This document shows, piece by piece, positions 9,557 through 19,335 of a DNA stretch of 64,000 nucleotides; position 1 is the stretch's first letter; every line of letters begins with the position of its first letter. Source of the stretch: Fuerstiella sp. (GTDB lineage: Bacteria > Planctomycetota > Planctomycetia > Planctomycetales > Planctomycetaceae); contig JAKVAY010000042.1 in NCBI GenBank assembly GCA_022447185.1, positions 32,011 through 96,010 of the forward strand, given 5' to 3'. The translations under genes were made by a program, and so were the position numbers. The notes below the pieces were generated by a model. It was not told the DNA's origin and made no database searches. It worked only from the letters and a program-made list of their open reading frames with translations.

Positions 9557-9899
9557 AATTATCCTCTACAGACAAATTAGGTTGATACGCGGTTATTTCG
9601 TTATCAGGTGAGGGATGTCGTGTGTTGATATGGAGACAATCCAGCGACTAAGTTGAGATTGAGCAGAAGCGTCGATCGAATGTCAAACAGTTGACAACCG
9701 AAGGGTTCGTTGAGTTTTCCTCCGTGGACGTGAGTTCCCACTGTACTTGGCATGCGAGGTTTCGAAAATCATGCAACGGGAACGATCGCAGTACTTTTTC
9801 GATTCCTGACGTTGTTCGGCGTTTTTCAGTCGGTCCGTTGAGTGCTGGTGTCGGTACCCTGATGAGTTTTTCGTTCTCCAACTGAGTCTTGAGGACATC
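9557..9899. other. Intergenic region between divergent lemA and beta-helix gene
   Basis: 343 bp. Overlapping frames on the minus strand (9648-10184, 9683-10141) shadow the beta-helix gene's start and are not credible. The last bases contain GAGGA, the ribosome-binding site of the rightward gene. No hairpin or repeat stood out. Confidence 0.5.
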
Positions 9900-11117
9900 A
9901 TGAACCACACGCCCGTCTTGTTTGCCGGTTCTGCCATCTGCAGCGTTGTTTTCGCAGCACTCACTGTGTTGCAGGGGCCAGCAGACGAATCCGAGCCAAC
10001 CCGACTTCCCGGATCGTGGTCCACAATCCGGGCGGAGCAATTTGAGAGTCTGCAGGCAGCTGTAGACGCGCTGCCGCCCGAGGGGGGTAAGGTCGTGCTT
10101 CCAGCGGGAACATTTGAGATCGTCGAACCAGTCGTTGTCACACGAAACGACGTGCTGATTCAGGGCAGTGGAACTGCCAGTCACATCAAAAACATCAGCA
10201 CGGAGGGAACACCAGCGCTGATTCTCAGACCTCCGGTGGAGCGGTCCGATTCCGACGAACTCCAGTGGCGGGTGACTCTGTCAGATTTTCGTGTGTCAGG
10301 AAATGAGCAGAGCGGACACGGGATCATGGTGACTGATGTCAACGAGCTTTACATCAACGGGGTCACCGTGACTGAGAACGGAGGAGACGGCATTCATCTG
10401 GATCATGCCTACGAAGACCCTCGCATATGCAACTCATTGATGACTTATAATAAAGGGACCGGACTGTACCTCACACGCTGCCATGATATTGTCGTATCCG
10501 CGAACCAGTTTGAGGAAAATCAGGATGCCGTGAGATGTCTGGACAGCTTTAATCTGTGCATGACGGGCAACAACCTCGATGACCATCTCGGCGATGGTAT
10601 CGTGATTGAGTACACATACGGGTCGGTGCTTTCGGGCAATATGATTGAAGAATGCCAGGGGACAGCGGTCGTACTCAATCGGGACTGTTACGGAATTACA
10701 GTGAGCGCGAATGTTATCGCACACAATATGGGTGGCGGGGTCGATTTGAGTGATGCCCACGGTTGTTCTGTGAGTGGCAACACCTTTACGCTGGTTAAGA
10801 AAGATGCGCTTCGTATCGGACCCATGAGTGGGCGAATCACGGTGACGGGAAATAATTTTTCCAACAGCTTTTTGGGTGCGGAAGGTGAGCGACAATATAA
10901 GAACCAGGAACCTGCCAGCGGCCTGGTGCTGGAAGGAACGAAGAGCGTGACAGTATCTGGTAACGTCTTTGCCGGACTCGCCACTCCGGCGGTTTCCGGG
11001 AATCGGCCCAGTCAGTACGTTCTGTTTGCCGACAATGTGATCGAGGACGCTGGAGAGGAACCGGTCCGTCACCAGTCGTTAAGCGGCATCGTGACAGACA
11101 ATCTGGAAGTCCCGTAA
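9900..11117 (+). CDS. Exported right-handed parallel beta-helix (pectate-lyase-like) protein
   Basis: 405-residue exported protein with a signal peptide (MNHTPVLFAG, hydrophobic to about residue 25) preceded by GAGGA. After a short region typical of polysaccharide-lyase-like folds (LQAAVDALPPEGGKVVLPAG) it consists of many short repeats rich in SGN, TGN and NVI steps, such as VSGNTFTL, VTGNNFSN and VSGNVFAG, which form coils of a parallel beta-helix (NosD/PbH1 type). No catalytic triad could be assigned. Role may be polysaccharide binding or cleavage outside the cell; that is inference. The gene stands alone between divergent lemA and a small minus-strand gene. Confidence 0.87.
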   Translation: MNHTPVLFAGSAICSVVFAALTVLQGPADESEPTRLPGSWSTIRAEQFESLQAAVDALPPEGGKVVLPAGTFEIVEPVVVTRNDVLIQGSGTASHIKNISTEGTPALILRPPVERSDSDELQWRVTLSDFRVSGNEQSGHGIMVTDVNELYINGVTVTENGGDGIHLDHAYEDPRICNSLMTYNKGTGLYLTRCHDIVVSANQFEENQDAVRCLDSFNLCMTGNNLDDHLGDGIVIEYTYGSVLSGNMIEECQGTAVVLNRDCYGITVSANVIAHNMGGGVDLSDAHGCSVSGNTFTLVKKDALRIGPMSGRITVTGNNFSNSFLGAEGERQYKNQEPASGLVLEGTKSVTVSGNVFAGLATPAVSGNRPSQYVLFADNVIEDAGEEPVRHQSLSGIVTDNLEVP

Positions 11118-11154
11118 GCAGTACACAACCCGAGCACGGTGTCCCAGGAGTCTT

Positions 11155-11472
11155 CTATCGTACGACACGACGGAGATGCAGGACTGACCCTGAAGTGTTG
11201 TCTGTAGTGACGGACCAGGGAGGCGTGTCGTCTGAATACGTCCATCGGACGGTCAGCTGGTCACCAGACAACTCGTAGACTCCGTGTGAAGACGAATGTG
11301 TTCGATTGCCTGCGTCACGATGTTTGATGAAAATTCGTTTGGGGACGTTGTCCGGCTGCAGTTGATATGTGAGCTTGGACCCCATCAATTCAGCACTAAT
11401 AGGGATTTCGTAGCCCGGCCTGCTTGGTGCAACCGAAACCCAGTCACCCTGAATTGCTTCGTGATCGGTCAT
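11155..11472 (-). CDS. Small protein resembling planctomycete TIGR03067-type domain
   Basis: 105 residues from the ATG at 11470-11472 (MTDHEAIQGDWV). A GTG at 11526 would add 18 residues that do not make a clear signal peptide. The pattern IQGDWVSV near the N-terminus, central LTYQLQPDNVPKRIFI and later YELSGDQLTVRW resembles the beta-sandwich TIGR03067 domain abundant in planctomycetes (usual pattern: LxGxW, then GxYxxxGDxLxL). Function of that family is unknown. It converges with the beta-helix gene 37 bp away. Family placement is tentative. Confidence 0.6.
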   Translation of the reverse strand: MTDHEAIQGDWVSVAPSRPGYEIPISAELMGSKLTYQLQPDNVPKRIFIKHRDAGNRTHSSSHGVYELSGDQLTVRWTYSDDTPPWSVTTDNTSGSVLHLRRVVR

Positions 11473-11810
11473 CGTGCAATTCGCCTGGTCAGCTGTGATT
11501 GAAAGGGCGGTGAGACTGATGGACACACATTGAAGCTCTGGTGTTTCTTTTTAGTACATCTGGCAGCGATCTGTCCACACGCCTCCTGGGTCGGCAACTG
11601 ACAAACGTCTGTGACCGGTACCTAAGACGTTGCGGCACTTTCCGGACTCAATTGTCAACACTGAGCAGGGTTTTGTCAAAACGAGAGACGCAATTCGGTA
11701 TGGAAATGTTAGACTGTGTGGACACGTTGTGAATGATTTCAGTGAATCTGTCATTGTCGTTCAGAACATCTGCCGTGCGGGATTCATAGCAGCAGCGCTG
11801 GAGATCGCCC
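11473..11810. other. Intergenic region upstream of the DUF1501 gene
   Basis: 338 bp between the leftward small gene and the rightward DUF1501 gene. It should hold both promoters. TTGTCA at about 11675 is followed by AT-rich sequence (TATGGAAATGTTAG), a possible but weak promoter for the rightward gene. Other open frames are short and unconvincing. Confidence 0.4.
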
Positions 11811-13292
11811 ATGAGCACAACTGGTTCATCCCTGCCACACCCACGGATCGCCCGTCGGGAAATTATTCAGAGCGGGGCAATCGGACTGCTGGGCCTCACG
11901 ACGCAGAATGTCATCAGCTCTCGCGCTGTTGCCGACATGGAAATGACCCTGCCGGCGAAGAAGGTCGTCTACATTTTCCTGCCCGGTGGACCTCCACAGC
12001 ACGAAACATTCGATCCCAAACCGATGGCCACCGCTGAGGTCCGGGGAGAGTTCAACGCAATTGAAACGGCCGTGCCCGGTATGCTGTTTTGCGAGCACCT
12101 GCCGTTGCTGGCACAACAGGCCGACAAGATCGCACTGTTGCGATCTGTTCATCACCACAGCAATGATCATATCGCCGGCACCACAATTATGACGTCGGGT
12201 GACACGCGCGTCCCGGCTCTCACACCTGAAACCAAAGAACCGGATACAAGTGATGCACCTGGTATCGTTTCTCTGGCAGGATACTTTCGACCGGGAGCCG
12301 AGCAATTGCCGGGATCAGCTGTGCTGCCGGAGTACGTCGGACGCGGCAGCGGTACCGGACAGACGGTCCCTGGTCAGCAGGGAGGCAGAATGGGGCGGCA
12401 GCACGATCCCTGGCTGGTGCAGGCGGCATCCCGGTGTCTGGGCTGGGGGCCCTGTCCAAACTGTTTCGACGACGGTGATGATGATGCCGCTTTCGCCTTC
12501 GGACTGCAACATAATCACACCGCTCCAGGTCCGGTGTTCGCGGCAACGTCATTGAATGTTCCACAAGGGGCCGATCGAATCCGACTGGACCATCGATTGT
12601 CGCTTCTGCATTCTCTGGAACGTCGTCGCTTCCAGCCGGTTGTCGGACCGGATGCCCAGGCTCATGACTCGTTTCAAGCCCGAGCTGCGTCGATGGTGAC
12701 TTCATCTCGTGTACAAAAGGCGCTGAACGGTTTCACAGAACAGGACGATGTTCAGGATCAATATGGTCGCAACAAGTTTGGCTGGTCTCTTTTGCTCACC
12801 CGACATCTGCTGGAGGCGGGTGTCAACATGATTCAGGTCTCACTGGGCCGGAATGGAACCTGGGACCTGCATCGCCGCGCGTTTCCTCTGTTGAAAGAAT
12901 CACTCCTGCCACCGATGGATCTGGCAGTGTCATCGTTCCTCGAAGATCTGCAGCAGCGCGGGCTGCTGGATGAGACGCTGGTGGTCATGTGTGGGGAGTT
13001 TGGCCGGACGCCGCGGGTTTCTTCACCTCAGCCGGGACGCCGTCCAGGTCGTGATCATTGGGGAGCACTGCAGACCATCCTGTTCGCAGGAGGTGGGGTC
13101 ACTGGTGGGAATATTGTTGGTTCCTCGGATCGCATTGGTGGTTATCCTCATGAATGCCCGAAAACGCCGGGGGATGTGGCAGCAACGATTTTTGATGCTC
13201 TGGGGATTCCGCAGGATTCCACTTACCACGATATTACCGGACGTCCGCATCCCGTGTATTTGGGTTCCCCTGTCACCGAACTGTACATGTAA
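11811..13292 (+). CDS. DUF1501 protein (sulfatase/phosphatase-like fold)
   Basis: 493-residue DUF1501 protein, a planctomycete-expanded family with alkaline-phosphatase/sulfatase-like fold and no firmly established reaction. The N-terminus has a Tat-like signal (IARREIIQSGAIGLLGL), so the protein is probably exported folded. Family blocks: IFLPGGPPQHETFDPKP, LPLLAQQADKIALLRSVHH, GVNMIQVSLGRNGTWDLH, TLVVMCGEFGRTPR and GRDHWG near the end. DUF1501 proteins are commonly paired with PSCyt/DUF1553 proteins; this copy has no such neighbour, unlike the one at 51317. Confidence 0.93.
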   Translation: MSTTGSSLPHPRIARREIIQSGAIGLLGLTTQNVISSRAVADMEMTLPAKKVVYIFLPGGPPQHETFDPKPMATAEVRGEFNAIETAVPGMLFCEHLPLLAQQADKIALLRSVHHHSNDHIAGTTIMTSGDTRVPALTPETKEPDTSDAPGIVSLAGYFRPGAEQLPGSAVLPEYVGRGSGTGQTVPGQQGGRMGRQHDPWLVQAASRCLGWGPCPNCFDDGDDDAAFAFGLQHNHTAPGPVFAATSLNVPQGADRIRLDHRLSLLHSLERRRFQPVVGPDAQAHDSFQARAASMVTSSRVQKALNGFTEQDDVQDQYGRNKFGWSLLLTRHLLEAGVNMIQVSLGRNGTWDLHRRAFPLLKESLLPPMDLAVSSFLEDLQQRGLLDETLVVMCGEFGRTPRVSSPQPGRRPGRDHWGALQTILFAGGGVTGGNIVGSSDRIGGYPHECPKTPGDVAATIFDALGIPQDSTYHDITGRPHPVYLGSPVTELYM

Positions 13293-13398
13293 GCCGGGAA
13301 CTGGCCTGGACGAGTCGACGAACGAACCTGCGACCTGCGACAGGAGCCGCCGTTGTGAAGAATCGACGGTTAGAGAAGACAGTTGAGTGGAAATCTTC

Positions 13399-14586
13399 TC
13401 AATCAGCCCGGCTATTGACCTGTTCCAGGACACGCAGCACATTCCCGCCGAGAATCCCGTCGGCTTCATCGGGACTGTAGCCGTGCCGGACAAGGGCTTC
13501 AGAAAATTCGCGCCACTGGGGGACGCTCTGGCAATGCGAAGCAATGGCGACGTGATCGATGCCTGCCATTTTTACGGCGTGGTCAATGTGGCGAAGATTC
13601 AGTTTTGTTGCCCAGACAATCGCGTCTTTCCGTTTTGCGGCGGCCAGTTCGAACGGATCGGAGAATCGATTCGCCAGCGCGCGGTCACGTTTGAGCCGAG
13701 CGTTCATTCGCTCGGAATTCGTCCGGGGAGTTGCTGCAAGAATTCCTGCGACTCCGCCGTTTCGTGAGATGGCGACCAGCATATCATCGCTCAAATCTCG
13801 CACGCTGTTTGACAGTGCACGACAGCGGGAATGGGAAGCGATGATGGGCCTTTGGGTGGTTTCCAGCGTATGCCAAAACGTCGCATCCGATGCGTGTGAC
13901 ACGTCGATCAGAATACCCAGTTTATTGCATTCACGGACCACGTCTCGGCCGAACTCTGAAAGACCAGGAGACTCTCTTAACTCTGCACTGGAATCCGACC
14001 AGGCGAATGACGCCAGGTGGCACAGCGCCATCACGCGGACTCCCCGACGATGATACATGCGCAAAACGTCGAGGTCGTTGTTGATCCATCCGCTCTTGAG
14101 CATCAGGAACAGTGCGATTCTGCCATCCTGCACGATCCGCATTGCATCCTCGACGGTCAAGGCCAGCGCGATGTGGTCTTTGGAAGTTTCGATTTCTTCC
14201 AATTGCTGGTTGATCGACTGTAAGACGCGTTTGACGACATTGTTACCGGTAAACACGTTTTCCCAGATGTCGACACCCGGTGGCGGGGCGACAGAATCAG
14301 CGTTGGGAGGAATTCGTACCAGGAGCTCTTCGGAAGTGACGGCCTGGATCACCACGCTGATATTGCCTCGTTCCAGATCCGTCAGATTGACGCAGGCAGA
14401 ATAAGCATCCACGACGACTGAATTTCCGTTCAACAACACACTTTGTCTGTTGTCTTCCGCATTGTCTGTCGTCGAAATTACTGACTCAGGTGATTGTGTT
14501 TGTCTGGCGGCACACAAACCTGCTGGCAGGTATCCCATTTCGCCTGTCATCTGCAGGGTTGTTTTAAAAAATCTTCGTCGGTGCAT
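13399..14586 (-). CDS. Peptidase M19 (membrane dipeptidase)-fold protein with missing metal ligands
   Basis: 395 residues with a Tat-like signal (MHRRRFFKTTL). The fold is M19/renal dipeptidase: DVSHAS (His231) and ASHSRCRAL (His252) match two zinc-binding His, and GGNVLRVLEQ matches the C-terminal family motif. The N-terminal HxD ligand motif (usually DGHND) reads DAYSA at about 60-64, the bridging Glu motif (usually EGG) reads LKSGW (Lys164), and the late GSDFDG motif reads ASHCQS. Established knowledge says these ligands are needed for dipeptidase activity, so this is probably a pseudoenzyme or has a new function. An upstream ATG at 14613 adds 9 residues. It converges with the DUF1501 gene and follows the candidate selenoprotein. 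Confidence 0.85.
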   Translation of the reverse strand: MHRRRFFKTTLQMTGEMGYLPAGLCAARQTQSPESVISTTDNAEDNRQSVLLNGNSVVVDAYSACVNLTDLERGNISVVIQAVTSEELLVRIPPNADSVAPPPGVDIWENVFTGNNVVKRVLQSINQQLEEIETSKDHIALALTVEDAMRIVQDGRIALFLMLKSGWINNDLDVLRMYHRRGVRVMALCHLASFAWSDSSAELRESPGLSEFGRDVVRECNKLGILIDVSHASDATFWHTLETTQRPIIASHSRCRALSNSVRDLSDDMLVAISRNGGVAGILAATPRTNSERMNARLKRDRALANRFSDPFELAAAKRKDAIVWATKLNLRHIDHAVKMAGIDHVAIASHCQSVPQWREFSEALVRHGYSPDEADGILGGNVLRVLEQVNSRAD

Positions 14587-14789
14587 GCTGTGTGTTCTTT
14601 CCACTGGTCTCAATTACGGAGCGTTCCATCCGCACCATTGCACAACCACGTGAAGGCGTTCGTATCTTTTCCTGGTAGCGAGGCCATGCGTTGGTCACGC
14701 CCAAAACTGGAACGCTCAACAGCGAGATCCGATGTTTCACCGGAGAGTAATCCATTTCGCCGATATCGGCTGCAGGTCGACTGTCCCGC

Positions 14790-14822
14790 GCAAACAAAAG
14801 GGCACGTTGCATCACGTGCCCT
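14790..14822 (-). terminator. Intrinsic terminator of the HMA lipoprotein gene
   Basis: Perfect 9-bp inverted repeat AGGGCACGT/ACGTGCCCT (14799-14807 with 14814-14822) around a 6-nt loop, followed on the minus strand by TTTTGTTTG. It lies 31 bp past the TAG at 14854-14856. Its placement fits a transcript that runs through the internal TGA to the TAG, which supports the longer reading of the gene. Confidence 0.8.
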
Positions 14823-14853
14823 CTGATTTCGATATTTCAGTAAAGAAATCGAA

Positions 14854-15195
14854 CTACTGGATTTCGAATCCCTTGATGTGTGAGTTGCTGACAGCCAGTT
14901 CGGTTAACATTTCCTTAAAGTCGAACTCTTCACTGACATGGAAACTGCAGAAACGATTCGGAACACTTGTTTCCAGTTTTGTCAAACCAGCGACTTGGCT
15001 TAAAGCGCCTCGAACTGAGGCTTCACAACCGCCTCAAGTCATTCCTGGCAACCTGAGTGTGACCAACTGCATTCCTTCTGCGACTTGCCCATCGACAGTG
15101 GAATTAACGCTGACACCTGTTGGATTGTCGGCAGTACCACCACAACCGCCCAACGTAAACACAGTCAATGCCAAAGCAACCTTCGTCGAACGCAT
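14854..15195 (-). CDS. Candidate selenoprotein: HMA-domain lipoprotein with in-frame TGA at the metal-site Cys
   Basis: The frame starts at ATG 15193-15195 behind a near-perfect AGGAGG (spacing 6) and encodes a lipoprotein signal with lipobox LGGC (MRSTKVALAL then TVFTLGGCGG). At residue 54 (15034-15036) it meets TGA, then continues 59 codons to a TAG. Across the TGA the protein reads LRLPGMT-(TGA)-GGCEASVRGAL, which is the heavy-metal-associated signature GMTCxxC with TGA at the first metal-binding Cys; the remainder (LSQVAGLTKLE, FHVSEEFDFKEMLTEL) continues the betaalphabeta HMA pattern. Reading TGA as selenocysteine gives 113 residues. A SECIS-like hairpin sits at the right distance. A TGC/TGT-to-TGA nonsense mutation is the alternative. 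Likely role is envelope metal binding. Confidence 0.75.
15001..15025 (-). promoter_or_regulatory. SECIS-like hairpin downstream of the in-frame TGA
   Basis: Counting the U of UGA as 1, nucleotides 16-20 (GCCUC) pair with 26-30 (GAGGC) around the loop AGUUC at 21-25; the stem extends by four further pairs below a 2-nt bulge. Bacterial SECIS elements have a short apical loop with a G among its first two bases, about 16-37 nt past the UGA. Here the loop is 18-22 nt past it with G second and a GU dinucleotide. From memory, the E. coli fdhF loop occupies the same register. Folding and SelB binding are not tested. Confidence 0.6.
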
Positions 15196-15420
15196 CAAAC
15201 ACCTCCTGGAAGGAAACAAGAAGATTGCGGGCATGTTACCGCTCGCAAACACAATTTTATCGTTTGTAAATACGCTTTGCTGCCATCATTTCTGCAGAAA
15301 CTGAGAGTTTTTTCAACGCACTATCAATTGACGACTCAGGAGCAGGATGTCTCCACTGGTTTTTTGAGGCTGTAGGAATGTGTCCACCCCACCGGGTTAT
15401 GAAATAGGAGAAGCGTTCAA

Positions 15421-16952
<1,532 letters not shown>

Positions 16953-16956
<4 letters not shown>

Positions 16957-17183
16957 GTTTCGGATCCTCCTGCATCGGTGTCGGGCCTGACGTCGTCGGT
17001 TGGCCAGATCAGCTTTGTGGCCAGCCACCAAATCACCGCGGCAGCGATCGTCAGTCCGATGTGAAAGGCGAGGCCTGCGGGCAGGAATCCCATGACCAGT
17101 CGACCGTCTGACCACAGCCAGAAGTCCTGATGCAGAATCATCAGGACCAGGATCAACAGCCAGATGATGGACCTGACATTCAT
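16953..17183 (-). CDS. DUF3311-like small membrane protein
   Basis: 76 residues with two membrane segments (IIWLLILVLMILHQDFW and FHIGLTIAAAVIWWLATKLIW), matching the small DUF3311/YhdT-type proteins encoded directly before sodium:solute symporters and thought to be accessory subunits. Its ATG overlaps the stop of the TRAP permease gene by 4 nt (17180-17183), and its TGA overlaps the symporter's TTG. This double overlap means stoichiometric, coupled translation is likely. Confidence 0.8.
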
Positions 17184-19333
17184 TCGTTCGCCCGTTCCAC
17201 AACGGAAGGCGATCGTGACTGCATAAAATTGATTCCGGTAACAAACACAAACAGCGCAAAGGCAGTTATGTTGGTGGCCATGCCCAGATTGGTTTCACCG
17301 ATCGTCACGTCAGGCGTAAGCAACATTGCGGCAGCGATCAGAATCAAAGTTCTCAGTTGCGCGTTGACGCGGCAGAAAAAATACCCGGCCAGACCGACCG
17401 ACAGTGCAACAATGCCGACAACGGCCATAGAGATTTGCATGATCGCGGGTATCAATGCTGCGGGATCGCCCTGTCGGGTCATCAGAAGCAGTTCCGGTCG
17501 ATAAACAAACATGAATGGAAGAGTGAATCCAACCAGCGCAAATCGAAATGCAGCAAATGCGGTGGGCATGATTTTTGATTCGGCAATACCGGCGCTCGCG
17601 TACGCGGCCAGTGCGACGGGGGGTGTCACCATGGACATCATTCCGAAGTAAAATATAAACAGATGTGCAGCCAGCGGCGGTACTCCCAGCTTGTTGAGTA
17701 CCGGACCGATGAGCGTTGCCATCAGCAGGTAGCACACGGCCGAGGGTAGCCCCATTCCCAGCACGATGGAACAGCCCATGATCGCCAGCAGCGCCAGAAA
17801 CAGACTTCGTTCAGCCAGCGGGATGATAGCGTTTGGAAAGGCGGTACCAACGCCGGTCAATGAAACCACGCCAATCACCACGCCCACACAGGCACTGGCG
17901 GAAACCAGCGAAACACCACCGCGGGCAGAACGACTGAATGCGTCGAGAATCATTGGACGCCACTGAATATTAAGCAGGCCGATCAGCAGCACGAGCAGCA
18001 TGCCAGGAATGGCAGCGTCGGTCCATGTATCAAAATCTGACAGGACCAGTCGATCATCCGGCCGAAGCACGATGGCCACGGTCTGTGCCCAACCTGCTTC
18101 TGTGTTCACCAGTTGGTTCCAGTTTGCTCGACAGTACGCCACGATTCCTGTTACGCCGCCAAACATCAGCAGCGCAAACGCACGATTGGCGATGGAAACC
18201 GCCATGCGCGGGCTCAGAATTGTGAGCACCAGAATCAGCTGCAGTGAATAAGTGACGGCTCGAAATGGGGTCTTAAAGAACAGAAACGTGATCAGTGCTC
18301 CGAGTGCTCCAAAGAACACCAGGCCGTTGTACTGAAACAGTGAAATCGGCTCTGCCGTCGACTCGGTTGGTGCATCTGCTCCGACTCGGCGCGAATAGAA
18401 ATGCACGAACAGCAGTATTGACAGATAGTACAGAATCGCAGGCACCAGCGCAGCTCTGGCGATCTGCACAAACGTCACATCGTCAATCAGTTCCAGCATC
18501 ATATAGGCACCGGCACCCATGACGGGAGGAACAAGGGCTCCACCTGATGCCGCAGCGGCAGTGATTCCGCCGGCGATATGTGGTTTGAATCCGGCGCTTC
18601 GCATCATCGGAATCGTGAACGTGCCCGTCGTGACCGCGTTAGCCACGGCACTTCCGGACAGAGATCCCATGAGCCCACTCGCCAGAACGGCCACCTTAGC
18701 CGGACCGCCTGGGCTGCGACCAAACACGCGTTTGGCAAAGTCGACGATGAACTGCGTTGCACCGCTTATTTCAAGAAAAGCACCGAACACAACAAACAGA
18801 AATACGTACGTAAACATGACGCTCATCGCGATCGAGAATACGCCTTCCGTTCGCAGGAAACACTGTGCCGCGATTCGCTCCACGGAATAACCGCGATGTG
18901 GAAACAACCAGTCCGGCATACTCGAACCGTACAGCGCGTACGCCAGGAACGACCCGGCCAGAATCGGCAATGCCCAGCCGATCGATCGACGCGTGGCTTC
19001 AAGAATCAGCGCGGTCCCGGCAATGGCAACTGCAAAATCTGTTTCTGTGAATTTACCGGCTCGTGCAGCCAGGGTATTGCCCTGGTAAATCAGATAACTG
19101 CAGCAACTGACAATAGCCGCAGCCAGAAGGATGTCCACAACGCGGAGGGCTCTGACGTCACCGAGCTTTCTGTGGATCGGATACATCAGGAAGCATAAGG
19201 CTGAACCGAGCAGACAGAAAACGGATAATCGGGAAAGCGGTGAAAGCGCCCCGTAGTTCACTTCGTAGATGGTGAACACCGAGATCGCCACGCTGAGTGC
19301 GCCGACGAGAAATTGACGGACTCGGTCGATCAT
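17180..19333 (-). CDS. TRAP transporter permease, fused small and large membrane subunits
   Basis: 717-residue polytopic membrane protein of the fused DctQ-DctM type (TIGR02123) that works with TAXI binding proteins for ion-driven uptake of carboxylates or amino acids; substrate unknown. N-terminal helices (residues 1-110) form the small-subunit part. The large subunit carries the family motifs GLMGSLSGSAVANAVTTG and, in the second half, GMGLPSAVCYLL and FYFGMMSMVTPPVALAAYA. The start is ATG 19331-19333, 2 bp after the TAXI gene stop, and the stop overlaps DUF3311. No part appears missing. Confidence 0.94.
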   Translation of the reverse strand: MIDRVRQFLVGALSVAISVFTIYEVNYGALSPLSRLSVFCLLGSALCFLMYPIHRKLGDVRALRVVDILLAAAIVSCCSYLIYQGNTLAARAGKFTETDFAVAIAGTALILEATRRSIGWALPILAGSFLAYALYGSSMPDWLFPHRGYSVERIAAQCFLRTEGVFSIAMSVMFTYVFLFVVFGAFLEISGATQFIVDFAKRVFGRSPGGPAKVAVLASGLMGSLSGSAVANAVTTGTFTIPMMRSAGFKPHIAGGITAAAASGGALVPPVMGAGAYMMLELIDDVTFVQIARAALVPAILYYLSILLFVHFYSRRVGADAPTESTAEPISLFQYNGLVFFGALGALITFLFFKTPFRAVTYSLQLILVLTILSPRMAVSIANRAFALLMFGGVTGIVAYCRANWNQLVNTEAGWAQTVAIVLRPDDRLVLSDFDTWTDAAIPGMLLVLLIGLLNIQWRPMILDAFSRSARGGVSLVSASACVGVVIGVVSLTGVGTAFPNAIIPLAERSLFLALLAIMGCSIVLGMGLPSAVCYLLMATLIGPVLNKLGVPPLAAHLFIFYFGMMSMVTPPVALAAYASAGIAESKIMPTAFAAFRFALVGFTLPFMFVYRPELLLMTRQGDPAALIPAIMQISMAVVGIVALSVGLAGYFFCRVNAQLRTLILIAAAMLLTPDVTIGETNLGMATNITAFALFVFVTGINFMQSRSPSVVERANE

Positions 19334-19335
19334 TC

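Noticed and set aside
9648-10184. Two overlapping minus-strand frames
   Set aside because: They overlap the start of the beta-helix gene, have no start signal and no protein-like composition.
15034-15252. 72-codon minus frame ending at the TGA as a complete small lipoprotein
   Set aside because: The SD-supported start is at 15195, and homology of the fold continues past the TGA to 14854; a protein stopping at GMT would lack most of the HMA domain.
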